A DNA stretch of 64,000 nt from Mycobacterium sp. OTB74 (GTDB lineage Bacteria; Actinomycetota; Actinomycetes; Mycobacteriales; Mycobacteriaceae): positions 124,001-188,000 of the forward strand of contig NZ_JARXVD010000008.1 of assembly GCF_029892685.1 (NCBI RefSeq), written 5' to 3'. Position 1 is the stretch's first letter; each line of letters starts with the position of its first letter. Shown one piece after another: positions 25,829 through 34,859 of this stretch. The position numbers were made by a program, and so were the translations under genes. The notes under the pieces were generated by a model. The model was not told the DNA's origin and did not search any database. It was given only the letters and a program-made list of their open reading frames with translations.

Positions 25829-26935
25829 TCAGAATTTGATGATGCCGCGGATGTTGCGTCCTTCCAGCATGTCGGTGTAGCCCTCGTTGATCTCATCGAG
25901 GGAATACTCTTTGGTGACCAGTTCGTCGAGTTTGAGCTGCCCGAGGTTGTACATCTCCAAGTACCGCGGGATGTCGTGGCGGGGATTTGACGATCCGAAA
26001 AGTGCTCCGTGAATGGACTTTTCGTAGAGCGTCAGCTCGAACAGCGATCCGGTCATGGTCAGGTCCGTCGGATGGCCGATTGCCGTGACGATCACCTTTC
26101 CGCGCTTGCCCACCAAGCTCAGCGCCGGCCCAAGATAGTCGGCCTCTGCAACGTCAGTGGTGATGACGCAGACGTCGGCGAGTTGACCCCAAGTCAATTC
26201 GTTGATGATATTGCGAGCGTCATCAACGGACGAGGCGGTGTGCGTGGCGCCGAATTCGACCGCCTTGTCTCGCTTGTACTCGACAGGGTCGACCGCGATG
26301 ATGTGCCGCGCCCCTGCGGCTTTCGCCCCTTGGACCGCATTGCTACCGATTCCGCCCACGCCGAGGACCACGACCGTGTCGCCGACCTTGACCTGAGCGG
26401 TGTTCACCACGCTACCGAAACCGGTGGGTACACAGCATCCGACCAGCGCGGCGCGATCCAGGCGAGTTCTGTTGTCCACCTTAACAACTGATGCCGTCGG
26501 AACGACGGTGTACTCGGAAAACGTACCGAGTAGACACATTTGACCGAGCCCCTCGCCACGGGCGTGAAACCGGTAGGTCCCGTCGAGCTGCGGCCCTTGA
26601 ATGATCGCGGCTCCCAGATCGCACAGGTTGGTGATCCCTCTGGCGCAATACGAGCACTTGCCGCAGGCGGGCAGGAAGCTCATCACCACCGAGTCGCCCT
26701 CGGCGATGTCGGTCACCCCTGGGCCGACGGCCGCCACGGTGCCAGCACCTTCGTGGCCGCCGACGAACGGAAACTGCACGGGGATATCCCCGGTAACCAG
26801 GTGGTAGTCAGAGTGGCACAAACCTGACGCGGCCAGCTTCACCAATACTTCATTGGGACCAGGCGGATCCAACGTGACTTCCTCGACCTGCCATTTCTCG
26901 CCCAAGCCCCACAGAACCGCGGCTTTTGTCTTCAT
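25829..26935 (-). CDS. zinc-containing NDMA-dependent (mycofactocin-type) alcohol dehydrogenase
   Basis: A 368-residue MDR alcohol dehydrogenase. Catalytic zinc residues are in GLCHSDYH and GGHEGAGTV, the structural zinc loop is CGKCSYCARGITNLC, and the NAD site is GVGGIGSNAVQG. The overall pattern, including CCVPTGFGSVVNTAQV, fits the class with tightly bound NAD(H) that needs mycofactocin as external acceptor. It is divergent from the P450 at 27204 and probably oxidises an alcohol formed by P450 hydroxylation. Confidence 0.88.
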   Translation of the reverse strand: MKTKAAVLWGLGEKWQVEEVTLDPPGPNEVLVKLAASGLCHSDYHLVTGDIPVQFPFVGGHEGAGTVAAVGPGVTDIAEGDSVVMSFLPACGKCSYCARGITNLCDLGAAIIQGPQLDGTYRFHARGEGLGQMCLLGTFSEYTVVPTASVVKVDNRTRLDRAALVGCCVPTGFGSVVNTAQVKVGDTVVVLGVGGIGSNAVQGAKAAGARHIIAVDPVEYKRDKAVEFGATHTASSVDDARNIINELTWGQLADVCVITTDVAEADYLGPALSLVGKRGKVIVTAIGHPTDLTMTGSLFELTLYEKSIHGALFGSSNPRHDIPRYLEMYNLGQLKLDELVTKEYSLDEINEGYTDMLEGRNIRGIIKF

Positions 26936-27203
26936 GGGATGACCCTCCTCGTTGATGGAATGGTCATAGATTCTGATCGCACACCGCCACTGGGGTACAT
27001 CACCCGATCGGGGTGGATTTTCCTGCTCTTAGTGAGTAATCGGTGGGTTGGGGAGCGCGGCATACCGACATCGCGGCGCCGACAAATACAGATCTTTGGG
27101 TAGTCAATCTCGCCCTTACGAGAGATGTGCCCCCGATCACAGCGGCCTAGGTTCACCGTATCGAAGCACCGAACACCAACAGGCACACCAGAAGGGATCG
27201 CCC

Positions 27204-28466
27204 ATGACACACACCGAAGAGAACGTCAGAACCGACTTGAATACCCTGGCGTTCTGGTCACTTCCCCGCGCTGAACATCTGCGGACCTTTCGCTGGCTAC
27301 GGTCGAACCGGCCAGTCAGCTGGAACGAGGCACCCGAGGCCCTGGACCCAAATTTGGACAACGCCAAAGGATTTTGGTCGGTGGTCAAACACAGCCACAT
27401 TCAGGAAATCTCACGTAACCCAGAGGTCTTCAGTTCCGCCAGCGGCGTCTTCGTCGACGACTTCCCCCAGCTAGAATCCATGTTGTCGTTCATCGTGACC
27501 GACCCGCCGCGGCACACCGAACTGCGCAACATCGTGAGCGTCGCGTTCACCCCCCGCAATATCGCCAAGATCGCCGACCAAGTCGACGGCATCGTCAGCG
27601 ATGTCATCGACACAGTCAGTCCGCTCGGCGAAGGTGACCTCTGCCAACTGATCACCAAAGAGGTGCCCGGGCGGGTCTTCGCCAACTTCATGGGCATCAA
27701 GGATCCCGACCAGATTCAGTACGTCATGGATGCTGCCGAACAGTTCGCCAGCTGGTCCGATCCGGAGTACGCCCACATCGGTTCACCGTTGATGGTGTTC
27801 GCCGACGCGTCGAACAAACTGGCCACGCTGGCCTTGGAACTGGCCAAGGAACGCAAAGCGCACCCGGGCGACGACCTTCTGTCGTGGGTCGCCCAAGCCC
27901 AATACGAAGGCAACAAACTCAGCACCGAAGAGGTGGGCGTGTTCTTTGCGCTGCTCGCCGGCGGCGCGAACGACACCACCCGGCACGCCATGGCCCACAT
28001 CGTGACGCTGTTCCAGGACAATCCCGATCAACTCGCCTATCTGATGGATGATTTTGATGGCCGGTCCGAAGATGCCGTAAACGAAGCCCTGCGACTGCAG
28101 CCGCCTCTGATGCATTTTCGCCGGACCGCGTTGCGGGACTACGAATTGGACGGCGTTACGATCAAAGAAGGCGACAAGGTTGTCATGTGGTACATCGCGA
28201 GCAACCGCGACGAGGACATCTTCGACCGCCCGGACACGTTCGACATCAGCCGGCCCGCTAAGCACAACCCCCATCAAGCGTTCGGCGGCGGTGGACCGCA
28301 CTATTGCCTCGGCCATGTGCTGGGCAGAGCAGTCCTCAAATCGCAGATGCGCCACATCTACACACGCATGGACCGCCTAGAGGCCGGTGAACCGGAACTG
28401 CTGCTATCCAACTTCATGAACGGCGTCAAGCGCCTACCGGCAACATGGACGCCCACAGGCCGCTGA
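27204..28466 (+). CDS. cytochrome P450
   Basis: A complete 420-residue bacterial P450. Seen are the I-helix LLAGGANDTTRHA, the ExxR in NEALRLQPP, FRRTALRDYELDG, and the heme loop FGGGGPHYCLG. The ATG at 27204 is preceded by AAGGGA. The divergent alcohol dehydrogenase and the 3Fe-4S ferredoxin at 31301-31501 are plausible partners for oxidation and electron supply. The sequence resembles P450s that hydroxylate terminal carbons of steroids or terpenoids; that is a family-level guess. A perfect hairpin follows the stop at 28471. Confidence 0.93.
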   Translation: MTHTEENVRTDLNTLAFWSLPRAEHLRTFRWLRSNRPVSWNEAPEALDPNLDNAKGFWSVVKHSHIQEISRNPEVFSSASGVFVDDFPQLESMLSFIVTDPPRHTELRNIVSVAFTPRNIAKIADQVDGIVSDVIDTVSPLGEGDLCQLITKEVPGRVFANFMGIKDPDQIQYVMDAAEQFASWSDPEYAHIGSPLMVFADASNKLATLALELAKERKAHPGDDLLSWVAQAQYEGNKLSTEEVGVFFALLAGGANDTTRHAMAHIVTLFQDNPDQLAYLMDDFDGRSEDAVNEALRLQPPLMHFRRTALRDYELDGVTIKEGDKVVMWYIASNRDEDIFDRPDTFDISRPAKHNPHQAFGGGGPHYCLGHVLGRAVLKSQMRHIYTRMDRLEAGEPELLLSNFMNGVKRLPATWTPTGR

Positions 28467-28470
28467 TCAA

Positions 28471-28517
28471 CGATGGTACTCACTTCCCTTGCTGCACAGA
28501 GGAAGTGAGTACCATCG
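28471..28517 (+). terminator. perfect 17-bp hairpin after the P450 gene
   Basis: CGATGGTACTCACTTCC (28471-28487) pairs perfectly with its complement at 28501-28517 across a 13-nt loop, starting 4 nt after the P450 stop. There is no T-run, as is common for mycobacterial terminators. It also lies just beyond the 3' end of the convergent LuxR pseudogene and could act in both directions. Confidence 0.6.
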
Positions 28518-29058
28518 CAGTAGCTCAAACGCGGACAATAGGGCGCACCGTCGGCAGAGCCACCACCAGACGCTCGGCGTGCTCGGTATTGGACAGCCCA
28601 CTCATCGTGAGGTCGAGGACGTCGCGTTGCCGCGCCGTCAAGCGCTCGCGCAGGCCGGTCAAGTTCATCCTGTGATGTTACGTAGCAATCAGAACTGCGC
28701 GCGGATCAGGTGCAGCGTCGAACAGTTCGATCGGAGGTTCTCCAGTCTCAGCGAGGCCGCGCCAAAGCCGGGCCAGTACGTGGCGTTGCTCCTCGGCCCG
28801 CCGGCGCATGCCCAGCAGCCCCACCATCGAGCCGAGCGCGTCCGCGAAGGCCTCGACGATCTGCACGTTGAGGTTGTGCCCCCCGACGTGCAGGAGGCCG
28901 AGGACCGTGTCGCCGCTGACGATCGCAGTGACCTGGCACCGCGCCGTGAGGAATTCCTTCTTGCGGACGGCGCCGCCGCCGATATCCGGGTCTGGGTGGG
29001 CCACCGGCGGGCGGTCTGGGAGGATCGGGAAATCAAGCACCGGGTCGGTCACCGCTAG

Positions 29059-30640
29059 CTACTTCGACCTGAAAAAGGGTTGATGGCCGATTGGGCTTCA
29101 CGACGGTCTTGGTGCCGATGGCCCGATCGGGTGGCGGAATCCGGTTGTCACCCGGCCAGGGCGCTGATCTTGACCAGGTTGTGGGCGAAGACGCCGTGTC
29201 CGCACCAGGTTCAGGCTCCGGTGAGCGTGGTCAGTTCGGTGCGGTTCCAGCTGTAGCTGCGCTTGAGGTGGTTGATCCGGCCTTCGCATCCGGTCCGCCA
29301 TTTGATCTTGGCGCGGAACGCTTTTCGGTGTTCGAACTCCCCCCGGCCGGCCCCTGGCCGGCTGGCTCTGGGCATGGCCACGCGGCGCACTCCGAGGTCG
29401 TGCAGATCGTTCTCGACGGCGGCGTATCCGTAGCCACGGTCGGCGGTCACGGCGGTGGGGGCACGCCCGATCCGGGCGGTGATGCGGGCAATGGCCGGCG
29501 CTAATTGCGGCGCGTCGGCGGGGTTCCCGAGCTGGACGCTGTGGTCGAGGATGATCCCGTCGGCGTTGTCGACGACCTGGGCTTTGTAGCCGAACTCGAC
29601 CGGCTTGCCGAGCCGGCCCTTGCGGATCGGGCGGGCATCGACATCGTGAAAGCTGACGATACGGCTCGCCGAGTCCGGCATCGCTCCCGAGAGTCTGCTG
29701 CGGGTCTGGGAAATCACCTGCCCGGTACGTTGCAGCAGCGTGGACAGGTCGTTGATCGCCCGCTGCAGTCGACCGCGGCGCCGACCCGTCGCGCGCCGTA
29801 AACCCCTGCGCGCGTTACGGATCACCGCATCGGCGTCGGCCATCGCCGCATCGGCGATATCGGCGAGCTGGCCTGTGATCCGCAGCACCGCGGCCTGGCC
29901 CTCCTCGCGGGCGGCCGCACCGCGTAGCCGCAGTTTCGCCGCGATCGAACGGGCTCGCTGCCCTGCTGATCGGCTGCGATCACGGACCCGGGTGCGGGTC
30001 GCGCCGCCAGCGGCCTGAATCCGCTTGACGGTTCTGGCGATCCCACCGACGGCTTTGGCCAACAACCCCGAGTCGGTCGGATAGGCCACCGCGGCCTCGA
30101 CCACCGTGGTGTCGGCGCGGACCTTGTCGGTGCGGATCAGCTTCGCGGCGGCCGCCTTGACCAACAAGGCGTCATTGAGTCCGGCCACTGCGGCCTCACC
30201 GCATCGGCTGGTCAGCTTCATCAGCGTGGTCGGATGCGGCACCCGTGTGCCGAACGGGATCCGGCAGAACCGTTGCCAGGAAATCGAATCGCCCACCTCA
30301 CGGCACAGGGACTCGAAGCCCAGCCGGTAGCGGAACTTCAAGAACATCATCCGCAGATAGGTTTCCATCGGCACCGACGGCCGCCCGATCCGCGGATCGA
30401 AATACGGCGTGAACGGCGCGAAAAACACCGGATCATCAAGCAGGGTGTCCACCCGAGCCAACTCGCCGGGACACCAACAGCTCCGCAGGCAGGATCGCAT
30501 CCCACAACGACAACTGGTCATTTACAGTTCTAAGCACGATGGCCTCGATCCCTTCTAGCCCAAGGGTTCGAGGCCATCATCGCGTCAAACAAACACCAAG
30601 TCAGGCACCGCCACACCCCGACTTTTTCAGGTCGAAGTAG
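29059..30640. mobile_element. 1.58-kb insertion sequence with 19-bp terminal inverted repeats
   Basis: CTACTTCGACCTGAAAAAG at 29059-29077 is matched exactly by its reverse complement at 30622-30640. CTAG flanks both sides (29055-29058 and 30641-30644), consistent with a 4-bp target duplication; because the flanks form GCTAGC, 2 or 6 bp are equally possible. Deleting the IS and one CTAG restores the LuxR reading frame. One transposase gene fills it. Confidence 0.85.
29211..30521 (-). CDS. DDE transposase (ISNCY/IS5-like), possibly frameshifted at the N terminus
   Basis: A transposase of about 436 codons. Seen are the N-terminal MFLKFRYRLGFESLCREVGD, the first Asp in RADTTVVEAAVAYPTD, a long Arg/Ala-rich helical insertion, the second acidic region in AVTADRGYG and a C-terminal GCEGRINHLKRSY with the Glu. 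The first 20 codons of this frame look non-native, whereas another frame just there reads LSLWDAILPAELLV, the expected beginning; a frameshift near the start is likely, so this copy may be inactive. Family name is from recollection. Confidence 0.78.
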   Translation of the reverse strand: MTSCRCGMRSCLRSCWCPGELARVDTLLDDPVFFAPFTPYFDPRIGRPSVPMETYLRMMFLKFRYRLGFESLCREVGDSISWQRFCRIPFGTRVPHPTTLMKLTSRCGEAAVAGLNDALLVKAAAAKLIRTDKVRADTTVVEAAVAYPTDSGLLAKAVGGIARTVKRIQAAGGATRTRVRDRSRSAGQRARSIAAKLRLRGAAAREEGQAAVLRITGQLADIADAAMADADAVIRNARRGLRRATGRRRGRLQRAINDLSTLLQRTGQVISQTRSRLSGAMPDSASRIVSFHDVDARPIRKGRLGKPVEFGYKAQVVDNADGIILDHSVQLGNPADAPQLAPAIARITARIGRAPTAVTADRGYGYAAVENDLHDLGVRRVAMPRASRPGAGRGEFEHRKAFRAKIKWRTGCEGRINHLKRSYSWNRTELTTLTGA

Positions 30641-31300
30641 CTAGCGCTTCCCGAGCCCGCTCGAGCTCACTGACGGCACACCGCGCGCGCTCGGTCAGGC
30701 GCTCGCGCGATCTCGCACGCTGATACACCACCGCCAGTTCGGCCGTGAACGCCTGGATGTACCGCCGGTCGTCCTCATCCACATGTCGTCCCTGACCGAC
30801 CCGATCAGCGTATGACGTCGGCGTCGGGTGGGTCACGGTTCTGGGTCAGCGTGTCCACTGGGTCGATGAGTGCTTCGATGCGGGGCGCCGCGCATCCGGC
30901 GGTCAGGACCATTGCGCCGTCGAAGGCACAGGAGAACAAGACCGTGTCCTGCGGGAAGCAGTCACGGGGGGCCGATCGCCTCTCCTACGAATGAATGGTG
31001 GCCCAGGAACGTTCCTGGGCCTGTTGGATTCGATTCGCAGACGCGAACAATCTCGAGGTCGCTGTCGAAATCACTGCGCGTCACATCGCATCGCCGCGTG
31101 ATCATCTTCTGCTGTAACCACATTGCGCAGACAAGCCCGTCGCTGCCGGCTTCCTAGCCGGACGGGACGTCGGCGAAACGCTGGGCCCGGCGCCGGGCCG
31201 GTGGCCAACCTGGCCCGGGAGCTATTCGACGCATCCGTTCCGGCCGGTCGGCGGCACCCGCCTACTGGTGAACTCGAATGCCGAAGTGAATCAGAAGGAT

Positions 31301-31501
31301 TCACACATCCAATCCGATGATTGACAGCGCTTCAGCGGGGCAGGACTGCACTGCGTCCTGAACCACCTCCGTGGCGCCTTTCTCAACGTCCTCCTGCAGA
31401 ACTTCAACTTTGCCGGTCGTCCCCACCCGGAAGCGATCGGGGTCGATGCCTTCGCAGATTCCCATCCCGACGCACTTTCTGCGATCCACTTCGACCTTCA
31501 C
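31301..31501 (-). CDS. 3Fe-4S ferredoxin of the P450-partner type
   Basis: A 66-residue ferredoxin with CVGMGIC (Cys-x5-Cys) near the start and a distal CPAEAL, the three-cysteine pattern of 3Fe-4S ferredoxins that donate electrons to actinobacterial P450s. The P450 gene lies at 27204-28466, now separated by the LuxR pseudogene and the IS. It is likely the remaining redox partner, supplied by a reductase encoded elsewhere. Confidence 0.92.
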   Translation of the reverse strand: MKVEVDRRKCVGMGICEGIDPDRFRVGTTGKVEVLQEDVEKGATEVVQDAVQSCPAEALSIIGLDV

Positions 31502-31732
31502 CGCGGGCGCTCCTCATGATCACGATCTACTTCTTAAACATCAACTATGGAAGATCCTGGGCACGTCAACAATGGCTTAACCAGCAACATCCCCCCGCTT
31601 GGGGAGCGAGAATCATCTTGACGGGTGACGCGAGCCGCAAAACGGGTGAGTCACACTCGCTCATTACGGGAGTGATGCGGTCCGGCGAATTCGCGAAAAA
31701 CGCGCCGGCTGACCACTCGGAAGGAACATGCT

Positions 31733-31984
31733 GTGCAGATGTCGACCACCGTGGCCAACAACAAATCCACACCTTTGTCCCGTACAAATGTTGGTGCACG
31801 GTACCGCCGGTCGCGTGGTTCTGCGACTGGTGTGGTGACCACCCGGACGGCGCCCGCAGCGTCGAGTCTGACTGTGGGCCCTCGGGCCGGCGTCCTCCGG
31901 CACCAAGTCATCCTGGCCGCATCGACAGCTATGCAGGTCACCAGGACGTTGGCCGCGCGCCGCGCTGTGACAGCGAGAGTGTGA
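31733..31984 (+). CDS. possible small basic protein upstream of the LuxR regulator
   Basis: An 83-codon frame with a GGAAGGAA ribosome site just before the GTG at 31733 and a stop one base before the LuxR start codon (31986). The product is Arg/Thr/Ala-rich with no recognised motif. Tight spacing and the ribosome site favour translation; the composition and lack of a family argue against. It could simply be a leader frame of the regulator. Confidence 0.3.
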   Translation: MQMSTTVANNKSTPLSRTNVGARYRRSRGSATGVVTTRTAPAASSLTVGPRAGVLRHQVILAASTAMQVTRTLAARRAVTARV

Positions 31985-31985
31985 C

Positions 31986-33149
31986 ATGCACGTCGTCGAG
32001 CAGGCGTGCGCACTGATACGGGAGGCGGCCGACGCCATCGACGCGGACCTGCCGTCGCCGTCGAGTGAGTGCGACCTTGACGGGCTGGCGTCCGCGTTGT
32101 CGCGGACGCGCAGTTCCCTGCACGCAGCGATGACCGATCCACAGCTGCGCGAGGACCCGAGGATCGCTGCGCTGATCTTGCAGTCTGAACACACCAGAGC
32201 CGACGTGCTTGACTGCATGTTGGCCGAACGCGAGGCGCGGCTGCTCGGAGCGAGGGAAGCCGTATCGCGTCTGCGTGAATCGCAGTCGACGGCGAACCTA
32301 ATCCAAAGGGTTGCCGCCGATGCCCATTGCATGGGCTTTGACCGAATCCTGTTCTCTCGCATCAATAACGGGACATGGCTACCGGCGTCGGCCTACACCG
32401 AAGCAGACGAAGAGTTCGCTCATACGCTCGTCAGCGTCGGGCTTTCGCACGCCTGCAAAGTCAACGGCACACTGGAAGGCGAGATGATCCGCCGCCGCAC
32501 TCCCATCGTGGTCAGAGACCCTCAGACCAATCCCCGGGTCTTCACCGAACTCGTCACGCTCACCGCGACGGTGACCTATGTTGCGGCGGTAGTCAGCGCG
32601 TGGGGCGAGCCGATCGCCCTGCTGCATGCTGACCGCAAAGACCGCTCCGCTCTCGTTGATGAGTCCGACAGGGACGCGTTAAGCGTGTTCGCCGAGGGGC
32701 TGGGGATCGCACTCGAGCGCAATCTGCTGCTGGACAAGCTCGAAGCGATGCGCCACGCGTGCAATGACTATGCACGTGGAGTGAACGCGGTCGCTGATGA
32801 TTTCACCGCCGCAGCAATGGACCGGGCGGCGTTGGCCGACCGCCCTGTGGCCGAGTCCGGCAACACCTGCCCATCGCCGACCGTTGGTGCCGCAGCCGCC
32901 GACCACCTGACGCCTCGCGAATGGGATGTGCTGCGCGGTATCGCGGCCGGCAAGACCAACGCCCAGATTGCCGTCAGCCTGTTCGTTGCCGAGGGGACCG
33001 TAAAATCCCATGTCAAGAACATGTTGCGCAAGCTCGGGGCCGCGAACCGCACCGACGCGGTCGCCAGATATCACCGCATGGCAGGTGGTCCCGGGGGCAT
33101 GCACACACCGGTCGCCGCCGCGGTGCCGACACCCACCACCGTGGGTTGA
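31986..33149 (+). CDS. GAF-domain LuxR family transcriptional regulator
   Basis: A 387-residue regulator. The N-terminal ~85 residues are helical, then a GAF-like sensor (FDRILFSRINNGTWLPASAY through PIALLHADRKDRSALVDES), then a C-terminal LuxR HTH (HLTPREWDVLRGIAAGKTNA, followed by GTVKSHVKNMLRKLG). Such GAF-LuxR proteins are common in mycobacteria beside P450 and oxidoreductase genes. A hairpin with TGAGC/GCTCA and CGCGG/CCGCG arms follows the stop at 33147-33177. It probably regulates the island's P450-alcohol dehydrogenase genes. Confidence 0.88.
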   Translation: MHVVEQACALIREAADAIDADLPSPSSECDLDGLASALSRTRSSLHAAMTDPQLREDPRIAALILQSEHTRADVLDCMLAEREARLLGAREAVSRLRESQSTANLIQRVAADAHCMGFDRILFSRINNGTWLPASAYTEADEEFAHTLVSVGLSHACKVNGTLEGEMIRRRTPIVVRDPQTNPRVFTELVTLTATVTYVAAVVSAWGEPIALLHADRKDRSALVDESDRDALSVFAEGLGIALERNLLLDKLEAMRHACNDYARGVNAVADDFTAAAMDRAALADRPVAESGNTCPSPTVGAAAADHLTPREWDVLRGIAAGKTNAQIAVSLFVAEGTVKSHVKNMLRKLGAANRTDAVARYHRMAGGPGGMHTPVAAAVPTPTTVG

Positions 33150-33252
33150 GCCTCACGCGGCGTTCCCCGCGGCTCAGTAGATGCTGCGCGCCCGCGGGCC
33201 CGTGAACTTCGCCGCACGACGCATTATTCGCGAAAAGGACTGCTGCGCGCCC

Positions 33253-33525
33253 TTATATCGTAATCACAAAGCGCAGGACGAGGAGCGTGGCGATCTCGAG
33301 GATCCAACCGTCTGCGCTGCGGCGCATCCAGGTCGGAGCATCGCGCAGTTCCATGAATTCGAACATCACCATGCGCACTTTGACGAACGCGACGACCAGT
33401 ATCACCACGCCGGCGATCTGGGCGTCGGGCACTCCGACACCGTGCCCGGCGCTCCAGGAAAAGCCGGTGGCTGCCACCAGTAGCAGCGAGATCAGGGCGA
33501 TTCGGGACTGTACGAAGTGGTCCAT
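33253..33525 (-). CDS. cytochrome c oxidase subunit IV-like membrane protein (NorF/CoxD type)
   Basis: A 90-residue membrane protein with three predicted transmembrane helices (about residues 8-22, 34-52 and 74-89) and the family-like loop FMELRDAPTWMRR. The ATG at 33525 is chosen because it overlaps the end of the subunit III relic, the usual coupling of these two genes. With its subunit III partner broken, its role is doubtful. Confidence 0.8.
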   Translation of the reverse strand: MDHFVQSRIALISLLLVAATGFSWSAGHGVGVPDAQIAGVVILVVAFVKVRMVMFEFMELRDAPTWMRRSADGWILEIATLLVLRFVITI

Positions 33526-33645
33526 GATTGCCCCACCAGATACAGCAAGGCAAACAGGACGATCCCAAGAGATCAACGAGGTGCCAGAACGTGGCGCCCG
33601 ATTCCAGGTGTCCGGCTGAGGTGGCGGTCAACATGAGCGGCGGGG
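33492..33645 (-). pseudogene. cytochrome c oxidase subunit III-like C-terminal relic with frameshift
   Basis: One frame reads GHLESGATFWHLVDLL, the conserved last-helix entry of subunit III-type (NorE/CoxC) proteins. The continuation IVLFALLYLVGQSW lies in a different frame and ends at TGA 33492. So a single-base indel splits the terminal helix, and the first ~150 residues are missing upstream of about 33645. It overlaps the start of the subunit IV-like gene. Confidence 0.7.
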
Positions 33646-34227
33646 GGCGCCGGCAAACCCTAGCGACCACCTGCGTCCACGTTGGAACGATCAGCACACG
33701 CCGGTCCTTGGGGGAATCACCGGGTGAGTGGCCCAAGGGGGGTGACCGATCTTATCTGTAGGCCGGTTCCTGGTGTACTGCACTGTCGTTCACGGTGATG
33801 ATCCCTGACTGTAGGGTCGTGAGGGACAGTGTTATCTACTTAGTTGGGAACGACCGCCATGTCCACGGCTTTGACGCCTAAGTGTTATCGGGCCTCCGAG
33901 GACTTCCTACAGACCGGCGCTGTCCGCGAACTGGTGGCTGTTCCTCAATTTCGCCAGCTGTAGCAAAGTTCGGCGTGTTGCGACCGTGGCTGGGCCGCGA
34001 CTGGCGGTGGGATTGACGTCGTGGCTGTTGCCCGCCTGTACGGATTCACCGTCTCAGTTTTCGCGAGCCGTGGAGTTCTCAACATAGACCGACGCCGTAC
34101 AGGTCGCTGGGACCGCGAACAGCTCATCGGAGGGAAGCCCATCGAGGCTCATAAGTAGAGCGCTGCGCACTCAACCGGGTTAGAACCCGAATCCATCTCC
34201 CTAGCAGCAGCGTTGGAGGCATCGAAA
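33646..34227. other. island stretch without an assignable gene
   Basis: About 580 bp between the oxidase relic and the IS110 remnant. A 34-codon frame starts at ATG 33859 and ends at 33963; another in-frame tail ending IEAHK with TAG lies at about 34159. Neither has a recognisable motif. Composition is mixed, suggesting decayed or rearranged DNA. Confidence 0.4.
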
Positions 34228-34662
34228 GTGACACTGTTCTGCGGCATCGACTGGGCCCAAACCCATCACGACGTCGCTATCATCAACACCGCCGGTGATC
34301 TCATCGCCAAGAAGCGCATCCCCGACGACCCAGGGGGTTTCACGCAGCTGATCGAGATGCTCTCCGTCGCCGGCGACAACACGGACTCCCCGGTTCCGGT
34401 GGCGATCGAAACCCCACGCGGACTGCTTGTGGCCGCATTGCGGGCCACAGGACGCCCGGTCTACGCGATCAACCCGCTCGCAGTCGCGCGGTATCGGGAA
34501 CGTCATTCCGTTGCGCGGTCCAAATCCGACCACGCGGACGCGATGACACTGGCCAATATCCTGCGCGTCGATGCGCACCTGCATCGCCCGTTGGCTGCCG
34601 ACAGCGAATTGTGCCAAGCGATCACGGTGCTCGCCCGTGCCCATCAGGACGCGATCTGGGAG
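34228..34662 (+). pseudogene. IS110-family transposase, N-terminal fragment
   Basis: About 145 residues of an IS110-type DEDD transposase, starting at GTG 34228 with a GGAGG site. It shows GIDWAQTHHDVAI (first Asp), PVAIETPRGLLV (Glu), and RSKSDHADAMTLANIL (Asp). The sequence stops matching the family after ARAHQDAIWE, so the C-terminal Ser-motif domain is gone and the frame runs into unrelated DNA. It marks the boundary between the catabolic/debris part of the island and the defence-like module. Confidence 0.85.
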
Positions 34663-34667
34663 CCCCC

Positions 34668-34840
34668 GCGCGGCGGCCGAGGCGCTCGATGTAGGCGCGG
34701 CCTGCTACCTGGCTGGGGTCGCTGGGAGTGAAGAACGAGTACATCAGCAGGCCAACGTCGCGACTGGTTCGAGCCGGAGAATTCGAAAAACTACCCGAAC
34801 TACTCCGGACAGTGATGGATTCGGTACCGATCTCAACCAC
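34668..34840 (-). pseudogene. gene fragment of unknown identity downstream of the STAND gene
   Basis: A leftward frame with strong third-position GC bias reads GLLMYSFFTPSDPSQVAG and then RAYIERLGRRAG before being cut by the IS110 remnant junction. No family is recognised. It lies directly after the STAND gene on the same strand, so it may be the truncated start or middle of a further gene once linked to that operon. A plus-strand frame over the same bases (34728-34910) looks less coding. Confidence 0.35.
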
Positions 34841-34859
34841 CGAGAATTGGAGTTCCCGT

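Larger units (their letters stand above)
28525..30985 (-). pseudogene. GAF-LuxR regulator, interrupted by an IS, a stop codon and deletions
   Basis: Read leftwards the pieces are: a GAF opening (TVLFSCAFDGAMVLTAG, ~30985-30815); ADRVGQGRHVDEDDRR and a helix (~30800-30645), which aligns with ADRKDRSALVDESDRD of the intact regulator at 31986; an IS; a second part in the same frame once the IS is removed (LAVTDPVLDF to VLIAT); an in-frame TAA; then a LuxR HTH (LTARQRDVLDLTMSGLSNTE) cut short at PIVRV. It is a diverged relative of the regulator at 31986-33149. Clearly non-functional. Confidence 0.75.

Noticed and set aside
28471..28517. Hairpin after the P450 as a possible attachment site or integron-like attC
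   Set aside because: It is simply a perfect stem just after a stop codon between convergent units, with no partner copy in the window; terminator is simpler.
31321..32016. 231-codon plus-strand frame over the 3Fe-4S ferredoxin
   Set aside because: It is antisense to a gene with a clear cysteine signature, and its product is low-complexity.
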